DNA from: Maribacter dokdonensis DSW-8
GTDB taxonomy: Bacteria > Bacteroidota > Bacteroidia > Flavobacteriales > Flavobacteriaceae
NCBI RefSeq assembly: GCF_001447995.1
Contig: NZ_LDPE01000004.1
Coordinates: 171,183-235,182, forward strand
DNA: 64,000 nucleotides
Direction: 5' to 3'
The notes beneath the pieces are model-generated. The model was not told where the DNA came from. It searched no databases and saw only the letters and a list, made by a program, of their open reading frames with translations. Below, in pieces: positions 18,981 through 27,873 of the stretch (position 1 is the first letter of the stretch; each line of letters opens with the position of its first letter). The position numbers and the translations under genes are program-made.

Positions 18981-20777
18981 ATGAACGATTCAAAAATTAA
19001 CTTAGAGACTAGCGTAAAGGAAGAAATTAAGCTGAATGGTTCTAATGAACTGGTACAAGCAAGAAAAGAAGCGCTTAAAAGTATAAAACAAGACAAAGAA
19101 GAAGGGTTTAAGTGGTTAAATCAAGATAGTCGTAACTTCTTGGCTTCTGGTTATTTAACTCCTGGAGTATCAGCCGAAACCCGTATTCGTGAAATTGCCG
19201 ATAGAGCGGAGAAAATATTAGGTATGCCTGGTTTTTCAGATAAGTTCTATGGGTATATGAGTGAAGGTTTTTACTCATTGGCATCTCCGGTATGGTCAAA
19301 TTTTGGAAAAGAAAGAGGATTGCCAATTAGCTGTTTTGGCTCTAATATAGCCGATGATATGGGTAACATTTTGTACACCCAATCTGAAGTAGGTATGATG
19401 TCTAAATTAGGTGGTGGTACCTCTGGTTACTTTGGTAATATTAGACATAGGGGAGCAGAAGTTAAAAATAATGGTAAAGCATCTGGTGCGGTACATATTA
19501 TGCAGCTTTTTGAATCTATGGTAGATGTCGTAAGCCAAGGTTCTGTACGTAGAGGTCGTTTTTCTCCTTACTTACCGGTAGAACACGCTGATATTGAAGA
19601 GTTTTTGGAAATTGGTACTGAAGGTAACCCTATTCAAGAATTGACTCATGGCGTAACTGTTACGAATGAGTGGATGCAAGAAATGGTAGATGGTGACAAT
19701 GAAAAACGTTCTATCTGGGCCAAAGTTTTACAGAGAAGAGGTGAAATGGGCTACCCATATATCTTCTTTAAGGATAATGCCAACAATGGTGCTGCAGATG
19801 TATACCAACAAAAAGGTCATAAGATTTATGCTAGTAACCTGTGTACGGAGATTATGTTGCCATCTAGTGACGAGTGGTCTTTTGTATGTGTATTGTCTTC
19901 TGTAAACGTTCTGCATTACGATAAATGGAAAGATACAGATGCTGTAGAAACTATGGTATTCTTTTTAGATGCCGTAATTACGGAATTCTGTGAAAAATTA
20001 GAAGTATACCGCGATTCTGAAAATAGAGAAGATCGCCAAACCTTTTTGTTCATGGAACGCGCTTATAATTTTGCAAAAGACAACAGAGCGCTAGGCTTAG
20101 GAGTATTAGGTTGGCATTCATTATTACAATCTAAAATGTTGCCTTTTAACAGTCAAGAAGCCTATAATCTAAATAGTGAGATATTTAAGACAATTAAAGA
20201 GAAATCTTATAGTGCTTCTGAAGAGTTGGCAGATAAATTTGGAGAGCCAAAGGTTTTAAAAGGTTTTGGAAGAAGAAATGCGACATTGAATGCAATTGCA
20301 CCTACAACGTCATCTGCATTTATATTAGGTCAGGTTTCTCAAGGTATAGAACCAATTTGGTCAAATACCTACGTAAAGGATATTGCCAAGGTAAAGACAA
20401 CCATAAGAAATCCGTTCTTAGTTGATCTTTTAGAGGAGAAAGGCATGAATACTACAGAGGTGTGGAGAAGCATTCGTGATTTTGATGGATCTGTACAGCA
20501 TTTAGATTTCCTTTCTGATTTGGAGAAAGATGTATTTAAGACCTATTCAGAAATTGACCAGATGGACATTATCTATCAAGCAGCAAATAGACAAAACCAT
20601 ATTGATCAAGGTCAATCCGTTAACATTATTGTTCATCCAGAAATGCCAGTTAAAGAAATCAATAAGATTCACGTAACAGCATGGAAATTAGGATTGAAGT
20701 CACTGTACTACCAACATAGTATGAATGCTGCTCAAAAATTCAAGCAAAAGAAAGATTGTGCTAGTTGTGAAGCATAA
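18981..20777 (+). CDS. nrdA: class I ribonucleotide reductase large (catalytic) subunit lacking an ATP-cone
   Basis: This 598-residue protein reduces ribonucleotides to deoxyribonucleotides. Active-site elements are present: the first redox Cys in PISCFGSN, the Asn-x-Cys-x-Glu set in SNLCTEI, the second Cys in SFVCVLSS, the Tyr-Tyr radical relay in LKSLYYQHS, and a C-terminal CASC pair for re-reduction. It is about 150 residues shorter than the E. coli enzyme because the N-terminal ATP-cone is missing; nrdB carries that domain instead. The gene starts one base after the nrdB stop and ends before a strong terminator, so the two form a closed operon. Confidence 0.93.
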   Translation: MNDSKINLETSVKEEIKLNGSNELVQARKEALKSIKQDKEEGFKWLNQDSRNFLASGYLTPGVSAETRIREIADRAEKILGMPGFSDKFYGYMSEGFYSLASPVWSNFGKERGLPISCFGSNIADDMGNILYTQSEVGMMSKLGGGTSGYFGNIRHRGAEVKNNGKASGAVHIMQLFESMVDVVSQGSVRRGRFSPYLPVEHADIEEFLEIGTEGNPIQELTHGVTVTNEWMQEMVDGDNEKRSIWAKVLQRRGEMGYPYIFFKDNANNGAADVYQQKGHKIYASNLCTEIMLPSSDEWSFVCVLSSVNVLHYDKWKDTDAVETMVFFLDAVITEFCEKLEVYRDSENREDRQTFLFMERAYNFAKDNRALGLGVLGWHSLLQSKMLPFNSQEAYNLNSEIFKTIKEKSYSASEELADKFGEPKVLKGFGRRNATLNAIAPTTSSAFILGQVSQGIEPIWSNTYVKDIAKVKTTIRNPFLVDLLEEKGMNTTEVWRSIRDFDGSVQHLDFLSDLEKDVFKTYSEIDQMDIIYQAANRQNHIDQGQSVNIIVHPEMPVKEINKIHVTAWKLGLKSLYYQHSMNAAQKFKQKKDCASCEA

Positions 20778-20813
20778 ATAATTGTTCTAGAAATAGAATA
20801 TACAGTTTAAGAT

Positions 20814-20864
20814 CCGGTGTTTTAGAGAACGAAAACGTTCTGCTAAGGCACCGGCTTTTTTTTA
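20814..20864 (+). terminator. rho-independent terminator after nrdBA
   Basis: A long nearly continuous stem forms from CCGGTG (20814-20819), TTAG and AGAACG pairing across an AAAA loop with CGTTCT, CTAA and CACCGG (20849-20854). A run of eight T follows at 20856-20863. Confidence 0.88.
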
Positions 20865-21090
20865 TTAAACAGTTTGTGCTGTTATCATAGCGTAAATATG
20901 TTCAGCGTATAAATTCTGAGAGGTTAAAATATGTTAAATAATAAGGTATATTAAACCATTTTTAAATTTTAAAGTCATATTTAATTGCCTTTATGATAGT
21001 CTTTGATATCATTTTTTATTTAGTTGAAAATATGGTGCTAAAACCTTGTTAAATATAGCTTAAGATATCCCCAAAATAGGTGTTTAGGTT

Positions 21091-21098
21091 TAGATTTG
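21091..21098 (+). promoter_or_regulatory. -7 promoter element upstream of RND efflux operon
   Basis: TAGATTTG exactly fits the Bacteroidota -7 pattern TAnnTTTG and lies 37 bases before the ATG of the adaptor gene. A clear TTTG at -33 is not visible, so confidence is moderate. Confidence 0.4.
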
Positions 21099-21134
21099 TT
21101 AGTAACCAAACTAACTAAAAACAATCCACCACCT

Positions 21135-22214
21135 ATGAAAACAAAATACATTGTTTACGGTATCTTGCTGATAGGGTTGACCGCTTTGATCGTTTATCGA
21201 ATAAATGCCAATAATGAAATTGGAGAGCCTAAACTGTCAGAGGAATCATCAACAGCTACAACCGTAAAAGGCCTTGTTTTACAAGAACAAGAATTTAATG
21301 ACAATATTTCTCTCTCTGGAACTATTGAAGCCAATGAACAAATAGAAATTAGAAGTGAAATATCAGGAGTTGTAGAGAGTATCAATTTTGAGGAAGGTAG
21401 TAAAGTGGTAGAAGGTCAAGTACTTTTTACTGTAAATGATGTTGAGCTACAGGCACAACTTTCAAAAGTACAAACGGCACAAAAATTAGCTTCTGAAAAT
21501 GAACGAAGGGCAAAATTGCTTTTAGAAAAGCAGGCTATTAGTCAAGAGGAATATGAAATTGCAAGTGCGGATTTTCAGTCCGCAAGCGCAGAATCACAAC
21601 TCATACAAGCCCAATTATCAAAAACTATTGTTAGGGCACCGTTCTCAGGTACCATTGGTTTACGTTCCATATCAAAGGGAACCTATGTTACACCATTAAC
21701 ACCTATTGCTAAATTGGTAAATACCAGTAAACTTAAAATCACCTTTTCCATACCCGAAAAGTATGCATCCCAGGTAGAGATTGGTACAAATCTCACTTTT
21801 ACTACTTCAGACGCCAATATAAATCATGAGGCTACCGTGTATGCTATAGAACCTGAGGTTGAAATTGCTACCAGAACCTTGAAAATGAGAGCAATTGCAG
21901 AGAATAGTGAAGGGAAAATTTATCCAGGTACTTACGCAAACGTTCTTTTGCCTTTAGAAAGCGTTGATAATGCGTTATTGGTTCCGTCAGAATCTTTGAT
22001 TCCGGTACAGAACGGTAAACGCATTTTTATATCTGAAAAAGGTAGGGCGAAAGAGATAGATGTAGAGATTGGTACAAGAACTGGAAATGAAGTTAGGGTT
22101 TTGACAGGCTTAAAAGCCGGTGATACCATTTTAACTTATGGCGTGATGGCCTTAAAAAATGGCACACCGGTGGAAATAGATTTTAATCAACCAGAAGCAA
22201 GAACAGGGGAATAA
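21135..22214 (+). CDS. RND efflux periplasmic adaptor (membrane fusion protein)
   Basis: This protein has about 359 residues from the ATG at 21135. An in-frame TTG at 21096 is rejected because it overlaps the likely promoter and because the ATG begins directly at an N-terminal membrane anchor (MKTKYIVYGILLIGLTALIVY). Next come a beta-barrel/lipoyl region (GTIEANEQIEIRSEISGVVE), a coiled-coil hairpin (about 105-160), the returning lipoyl half (VRAPFSGTIGLRSISKGTYV) and the barrel and membrane-proximal domains. It bridges the inner-membrane pump and the TolC-type channel encoded next. The stop overlaps the pump's ATG (TAATG). Substrates are unknown. Confidence 0.9.
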   Translation: MKTKYIVYGILLIGLTALIVYRINANNEIGEPKLSEESSTATTVKGLVLQEQEFNDNISLSGTIEANEQIEIRSEISGVVESINFEEGSKVVEGQVLFTVNDVELQAQLSKVQTAQKLASENERRAKLLLEKQAISQEEYEIASADFQSASAESQLIQAQLSKTIVRAPFSGTIGLRSISKGTYVTPLTPIAKLVNTSKLKITFSIPEKYASQVEIGTNLTFTTSDANINHEATVYAIEPEVEIATRTLKMRAIAENSEGKIYPGTYANVLLPLESVDNALLVPSESLIPVQNGKRIFISEKGRAKEIDVEIGTRTGNEVRVLTGLKAGDTILTYGVMALKNGTPVEIDFNQPEARTGE

Positions 22215-25200
22215 TGAATCTATCTACTTTAAGCATAAAAAGACCGGTACTTGCCATAGTAATGAATGTGACCCTGGTTCTTTTTGGTATTATAGGTTAC
22301 ACGTATTTAGGAATTAGGGAATTTCCCTCAATTGATCCCGCACAAGTTTCGGTAAGAACTACTTATTCTGGTGCCAATGCAGATATTATAGAATCTCAAA
22401 TTACCGAACCACTGGAGAAGGCCATTAATTCTATTGACGGCATTAGAAATTTAAGCTCATCTAGTGTACAAGGTTCAAGTTCTATTAATATAGAATTTAA
22501 TCTAGACAAAGATCTAGAAGAAGCAGCAAACGATGTTAGGGATAAGGTGTCACAAGCAATTAGAAGTTTGCCCGATGATCTTGACTCTGCACCTGTGGTG
22601 TCTAAATCTGATGCGGATGCACAAAGAATATTGTCAATGACCGTTCAGAGCGATAATAAAAATATTCTTGAATTATCCGATTATGCTGAAAACGTCATCG
22701 CTCAAAGAATAGAAACCATACCAGGCGTTAGTAGTGTGCAAATTTGGGGTCAACGAAGATATGCCATGAGGCTCTGGATAGACCCTTTAAAACTTTCCTC
22801 ATATGGATTAACGGTTTCAGATGTACAAGATGCATTATTGGCACAGAATGTAGAATTACCATCGGGAAAATTAACCGGCGATAACACAGAGCTAACAGTA
22901 AAGACCATAGGTAATTTAAGTACTGAAGAACAATTTAATAATATCATTATCATGGCAGATAATGATAAGTTAGTGCGTTTAAGTGATATAGGCCAAGCTT
23001 CATTAGAGGGTGAGAACATGGAGACTAAAATGAGTGATTCTGGTCAGCCCATGGTAGCTACTGCGGTAATCCCACAACCCGGTACTAACTATTTGGAAAT
23101 CGCAGATGCTTTTTACGAAGAATACGAAAACCTTAAAAAAGATTTACCGGAAGGCTTTAAATTGAATATTGTAATTGACGACACCGTCTTTGTAAGACGG
23201 GCGGTTACCGAAGTAGCCGAGACCTTACTTATTTCGGTAATTCTGGTAATATTGGTCATCTTTGTTTTCTTTAGAAATTGGTCAATGGCCATGCGCCCTT
23301 TAATTGATATTCCTGTATCCTTAATTGCTACGTTTTTCGTAATGTGGTTGTTTGGTTATTCAATAAATGTTTTAACACTTTTGGCTATTGTATTGGCAAC
23401 GGGATTGGTTGTTGATGATGGTATCGTTGTGACCGAAAATATTTATAAAAAGGTAGAAGAGGGTATGAGTCCCATTGAGGCGGCTATCAAAGGGTCTAAT
23501 GAAATATTTTTTGCTGTAATATCCATATCAATAACATTGGCAGCCGTATTTTTGCCCGTCATCTTTTTAGAAGGGTTTGTAGGAAGGCTATTTAGGGAGT
23601 TTGGGGTAGTACTTGGAGCAGCTGTACTAATTTCGGCATTTGTGTCTTTATCGTTAACTCCCATGCTCAATGCCTACTTAATTAAACCGGGCAAACAAAA
23701 GCAAACAAAATTTTATCATGTAACTGAGAAATACTTTTTGCAAATGAATAAATCCTATGCAGAATCGCTAAGGGTTTTCATGAAAAGAAAATGGTTGAGT
23801 TTCCCTATTCTAGCGGGCTGTATAGCTTTAATTGCGGTATTTTATATTCTTCTACCAAAAGAAACGGCTCCTTATGATGATCGTAGCTTTATACGTTTAA
23901 GTGTTAATGCTCCAGAGGGTTCTTCTTATGAGTATATGGATAGGTTAATGACCGATATTACCGAATTGATAAATGATTCGGTACCAGAAAAAAAGGTGAG
24001 TTTGGTTTTGACTTCACCTGGTTTTGGTTCTTCATCTGTGAACAGCGGTAGGGCTAATATTGCATTGGTGGATCCTAGTGAGCGTGATCGATCGCAAAGA
24101 GAGATAGCCAATGATTTAGGTGAATGGGCAAAAGCTTATGTAGGAGGAAAATCAAACGTATCGGAACGCCCAACTATTTCAGTGAATAGACGTGGAGGTC
24201 CACCGATACAGTATATTATTCAAGCTCAGAATTTTGATAAGTTAAAGGAATACATACCGGAATTTATGGCAGAAGCTGAGAATGATGAGACCTTTTCTTA
24301 TGTAGATGTCAATTTGAAATTTGATAAACCGGAGCTATATGTTTCCATAGATAGGGAGAAAGCGGAGACATTAGGAGTATCTGTTATAGATGTAGCCCAG
24401 ACTTTGCAATTGTCATTAAGTGGTCAGCGTTTTGGCTATTTTTTAAAGAATGGAAAACAATATCAAGTAATAGGTCAGTTTGATAAGGAGGATAGGAATG
24501 CCCCAATGGACCTCACATCTATATTTGTAAAGAACAAGGACGGATTACTTATTCAATTGGATAATTTGGTACATACTACCGAGCATAGTAGTCCGCCACA
24601 ATTATATCATAACAATCGCTATATGGCAGCAACGGTTTCAGCAAATCTTGCGCCTGGAAAAACTATAAATGATGGTATTGCCGCAATGGAAAGAATTAAA
24701 GAAAATGTACTTGATGATACCTTTACCACTGATTTGGGAGGTGAATCTCGTGATTTTGTTGAGAGTAGTTCCAATACACTCTTTGCATTTGGACTAGCAT
24801 TATTACTGATATTTTTGATTTTAGCGGCTCAATTTGAAAGCTTTATTGACCCTTTTATTATCATTTTAACGGTGCCTATGGCGGTTGCCGGTGCACTGTT
24901 TTCATTGTGGTTGTTTGGGCAATCTTGGAATATATTTAGCCAGATCGGTACTATAATGCTAATTGGTCTTGTAACTAAAAATGGTATTTTGATTGTTGAG
25001 TTTGCAAACCAATTAAGGGAGCAAGGTATTGAAAAAAGTGAGGCAATTATGAAGGCTTCAGAATCAAGGTTAAGACCTATTTTAATGACCAGTTTAACCA
25101 TTGCATTAGGCGCTCTACCAATTGCGTTATCTCTTGGAGCAGCATCAACTAGTAGAATAGGTATGGGGGTAGTAATTATAGGAGGTACCATGTTTTCTTT

Positions 25201-25294
25201 GCTATTGACCCTTTTTGTGATACCTGCCCTGTATTTATTGTGGTCTAGGGAGAAAGTAGAGAGACCGGAATTTAAAGTACTTGAAACCAACTAG
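22214..25294 (+). CDS. RND multidrug efflux pump, AcrB/HAE1 type
   Basis: This 1026-residue inner-membrane pump has the full-length two-repeat layout: helix 1 at 12-30, two large periplasmic loops and helix bundles near 335-500 and 850-1010. The proton-relay residues are present: the Asp pair in GLVVDDGIVVTENI (helix 4) and the Lys in LVTKNGILIVEFAN (helix 10). That pattern marks HAE1-type drug or lipid exporters rather than heavy-metal pumps. It is the middle gene of adaptor-pump-channel, with a 1-base overlap upstream and a 1-base gap downstream. No regulator gene is adjacent. Confidence 0.93.
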   Translation: MNLSTLSIKRPVLAIVMNVTLVLFGIIGYTYLGIREFPSIDPAQVSVRTTYSGANADIIESQITEPLEKAINSIDGIRNLSSSSVQGSSSINIEFNLDKDLEEAANDVRDKVSQAIRSLPDDLDSAPVVSKSDADAQRILSMTVQSDNKNILELSDYAENVIAQRIETIPGVSSVQIWGQRRYAMRLWIDPLKLSSYGLTVSDVQDALLAQNVELPSGKLTGDNTELTVKTIGNLSTEEQFNNIIIMADNDKLVRLSDIGQASLEGENMETKMSDSGQPMVATAVIPQPGTNYLEIADAFYEEYENLKKDLPEGFKLNIVIDDTVFVRRAVTEVAETLLISVILVILVIFVFFRNWSMAMRPLIDIPVSLIATFFVMWLFGYSINVLTLLAIVLATGLVVDDGIVVTENIYKKVEEGMSPIEAAIKGSNEIFFAVISISITLAAVFLPVIFLEGFVGRLFREFGVVLGAAVLISAFVSLSLTPMLNAYLIKPGKQKQTKFYHVTEKYFLQMNKSYAESLRVFMKRKWLSFPILAGCIALIAVFYILLPKETAPYDDRSFIRLSVNAPEGSSYEYMDRLMTDITELINDSVPEKKVSLVLTSPGFGSSSVNSGRANIALVDPSERDRSQREIANDLGEWAKAYVGGKSNVSERPTISVNRRGGPPIQYIIQAQNFDKLKEYIPEFMAEAENDETFSYVDVNLKFDKPELYVSIDREKAETLGVSVIDVAQTLQLSLSGQRFGYFLKNGKQYQVIGQFDKEDRNAPMDLTSIFVKNKDGLLIQLDNLVHTTEHSSPPQLYHNNRYMAATVSANLAPGKTINDGIAAMERIKENVLDDTFTTDLGGESRDFVESSSNTLFAFGLALLLIFLILAAQFESFIDPFIIILTVPMAVAGALFSLWLFGQSWNIFSQIGTIMLIGLVTKNGILIVEFANQLREQGIEKSEAIMKASESRLRPILMTSLTIALGALPIALSLGAASTSRIGMGVVIIGGTMFSLLLTLFVIPALYLLWSREKVERPEFKVLETN

Positions 25295-25295
25295 A

Positions 25296-26600
25296 ATGAA
25301 TATAACCAAGTTACCATTTTTATTATTGATTATTTTACATCTTAACGCCGCCGCTCAAGAAATTCTGACTATTGAAGATGCCGTTAAGATTACGGTCAAA
25401 AACAACTATCAGATTATTACGGCCGCCAACAATTTAAAAATTGATTCTGTCTCCGTAAGTCCAGGTTTTGCTGGAATGCTTCCTACTTTAGAAGCAAGTA
25501 TTGAAGATAATAATAGTGTGCAGAATTTATCACAAACAAGAACAGATGGTTCTCAAGTAGAACAGGACAATGCTAAAAATAATAGTTTGGACTATGGGGT
25601 AACTTTAGATTGGACCTTATTTGATGGGTTAAGTATGTTTGCGGCATATGATCAATTGAAACAGAACCGAGAATTAGGTGCAGAAGAATTAAAGCAAGTG
25701 GTGTTAACCAAGGTTGGCGAGGTAATGATAACTTACTACGATTTGGTACAACAACAACAGCAATTAGCCGCTTTGGACAGTACTATTTTTATTTCAGAAC
25801 AAAGAGTAGAATTGGCTAAAAATAGATTCTCTATTGGAAAGGCCTCTAAACTGGAAGTTTTAAATGCTCAAGTAGATTTAAATACCGATCAAACTTTAAT
25901 GCAACGCCAAAAAGAACTGTATGCAAATACCAAAATTCAGTTGAACGAACAATTGGCGAGAGACTTAACAACCGATTTTAAGGCAGTACCTGAAATTTTT
26001 GTTGATGAAAGTCTAATACTGACCGATTTAGAATCGAAGTTAATGGAAAATAATCCCGAATTAAATGCAGAACGAATCAGTAGAAGGATAAGTGAGCTAG
26101 AACTTAAACAGGTTAAGGCATCAAGGTACCCCACCATTTATGCTACTACCGGTTATAATTTTGGAAAATCAGAATCTAGTCTTGGTTTTACTACAAGTTC
26201 GGAGTCTAACGGATTTAGTTATGGATTTGGGGCAACATTAAATTTATTTGATGGATTTAATCAAAATAGGAATGAGAAAATAGGAAAAATGGAATTGGAA
26301 AACGCAGCAATAGCTATTAAAGAAAAAGAACAACAGCTGCTTTCTACTTTGAGTACAACCTATCAAACTTATTTGACCAATATTAGTTTAATTGAACTAG
26401 AGGGAAATAATGAAGCAATAGCGAAAGAAAATTTAGACATAACCGTAGAAAAGTACAGGATAGGAATTATTCCTACAATAGAGTTTAGAACGGCACAACT
26501 TAATTATATAAATGCTAGGGTTAGGTTTAGTAATGCAAAATTTCAAGCCAAATTATCTGAAATTATTTTAAAACAAATGTCAGGAGAATTGGACATATGA
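25296..26600 (+). CDS. TolC-family outer-membrane efflux channel
   Basis: This protein has about 434 residues from the ATG at 25296; an in-frame TTG at 25281 would overlap the pump gene and lacks support. A signal peptide (cleavage near AAAQE) is followed by two long alpha-helical, Gln/Leu/Glu-rich repeats of the OEP family (for example LTIEDAVKITVKNNYQI and KNRFSIGKASKLEVLNAQVDLN, and again VEKYRIGIIPTIEFRTAQLNY). It completes the tripartite pump with the two upstream genes. A weak stem (CTTGGAA/TTCCAAG, 26628-26664) lies between it and the convergent ackA but has no T-run. Confidence 0.88.
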   Translation: MNITKLPFLLLIILHLNAAAQEILTIEDAVKITVKNNYQIITAANNLKIDSVSVSPGFAGMLPTLEASIEDNNSVQNLSQTRTDGSQVEQDNAKNNSLDYGVTLDWTLFDGLSMFAAYDQLKQNRELGAEELKQVVLTKVGEVMITYYDLVQQQQQLAALDSTIFISEQRVELAKNRFSIGKASKLEVLNAQVDLNTDQTLMQRQKELYANTKIQLNEQLARDLTTDFKAVPEIFVDESLILTDLESKLMENNPELNAERISRRISELELKQVKASRYPTIYATTGYNFGKSESSLGFTTSSESNGFSYGFGATLNLFDGFNQNRNEKIGKMELENAAIAIKEKEQQLLSTLSTTYQTYLTNISLIELEGNNEAIAKENLDITVEKYRIGIIPTIEFRTAQLNYINARVRFSNAKFQAKLSEIILKQMSGELDI

Positions 26601-26678
26601 AACTGGTTCATTATGAACGGTAAAGCCTTGGAATTTAGCCATCAATTACAGAACAATTTCCAAGACTCGTGATCAGAA

Positions 26679-27863
26679 CTAATTAATTAACTGGTAAACC
26701 TGTTTGGCAATTTCTAATTCTTCATTTGTAGGGATTACCAGAATTTTAACCTTAGAATCCGTGGTGTTTATTTCTCTAACATTTTTAGATCTTAAATCAT
26801 TTTTGGAGTCGTCTAAGTGAAGATTAAAACACTCCATATCCTTGCACACAAGTTGGCGCATTAAACTGGAGTTTTCTCCAATACCGGCAGTGAAAATGAT
26901 AGCGTCTAAACCGTTCATTGCCGCTATATAGGCGCCTATGTATTTTTTAATTCGGTAGGCGTTCATTTCTAAAGCAAGAATGCAATTGGTATTACCTTTA
27001 CTCGCCTCTACTTCGATATCACGTAGGTCATTGTAACCTGTAAGGCCTAGCATTCCACTTTTTTTGTTCAAAAGTTCATTTACTTCATCTAAACTATACC
27101 CAAGTGTATTCACCATATAAAATATAATGGAATGGTCAATATCTCCACTTCGTGTACCCATTACCAATCCGTTAGACGGTGCAAATCCCATACTGTGATC
27201 AATACTTTTACCATTCTCAATAGCTGTAATACTACACCCGTTACCTAAGTGAATGGAGATAAGTTTAGTGTTTGTTTTTCCTAAGTATTTATTCGCTTTT
27301 TCCGAAACATATTTGTGGCTGGTACCATGAAAGCCATACGCCTGAACTCTCTTTTCTTCGAACAGGATATTGGGAACGGCATATTTTTTAGCTTTTATGG
27401 GTAACGTACCATGAAAGGCAGTATCGAAAACAACGATCTGATTAGCTGATTTAAAAATTTCTTCCGCCATTAGTATTCCTTCTAGATTAGCAGGGTTATG
27501 TAAAGGGGCTAGGGGGGAAAGTGATTTTATTTTTTGCTTAACTTCTTCATTGATTAAAGTAGTATCAACATAATCTTTACCACCATGTACCACACGATGA
27601 CCAATGGCATCTATTTCCTCTGTACTATTGATCACGCCCATTTCAGCATCAAGCAAAAGAGAAGTAATTCGCTCTAGGCCAGCTTTGTGAGTTGCAATTT
27701 CATAGGTTTTTTCAACCTTATGTGTATCCGTTTTATAGGTTGAAATAGCTTGGATACTACCAATGCGCTCTATAGATCCTTGGCAAATAATCTTTGCTGC
27801 AGGCATATCTAAAAGTTGATATTTTATAGATGAGCTACCAGAGTTGATAATTAAAATGTTCAT
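26679..27863 (-). CDS. ackA: acetate kinase
   Basis: This 394-residue protein, usual length for AckA, interconverts acetyl phosphate plus ADP and acetate plus ATP. Visible motifs are NSGSSSIKY at the N-terminus, HRVVHGG, FDTAFH, YGFHGTSHKYV, HLGNGCS and MGTRSGDID, all of the ASKHA acetokinase family. It is cytoplasmic. It starts 10 bases after the pta stop, so the two form a pta-ackA operon read on the minus strand. Confidence 0.97.
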   Translation of the reverse strand: MNILIINSGSSSIKYQLLDMPAAKIICQGSIERIGSIQAISTYKTDTHKVEKTYEIATHKAGLERITSLLLDAEMGVINSTEEIDAIGHRVVHGGKDYVDTTLINEEVKQKIKSLSPLAPLHNPANLEGILMAEEIFKSANQIVVFDTAFHGTLPIKAKKYAVPNILFEEKRVQAYGFHGTSHKYVSEKANKYLGKTNTKLISIHLGNGCSITAIENGKSIDHSMGFAPSNGLVMGTRSGDIDHSIIFYMVNTLGYSLDEVNELLNKKSGMLGLTGYNDLRDIEVEASKGNTNCILALEMNAYRIKKYIGAYIAAMNGLDAIIFTAGIGENSSLMRQLVCKDMECFNLHLDDSKNDLRSKNVREINTTDSKVKILVIPTNEELEIAKQVYQLIN

Positions 27864-27873
27864 GAAAATGAGT

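Noticed and set aside
24829..25290. 153-residue reverse open frame inside the RND pump gene
   Set aside because: Antisense to transmembrane helices of the pump; explained by codon bias.
26605..26617. GTTCAT-T-ATGAAC palindrome after the efflux operon
   Set aside because: Short and isolated between convergent genes; no T-run, so not called as a terminator or operator.
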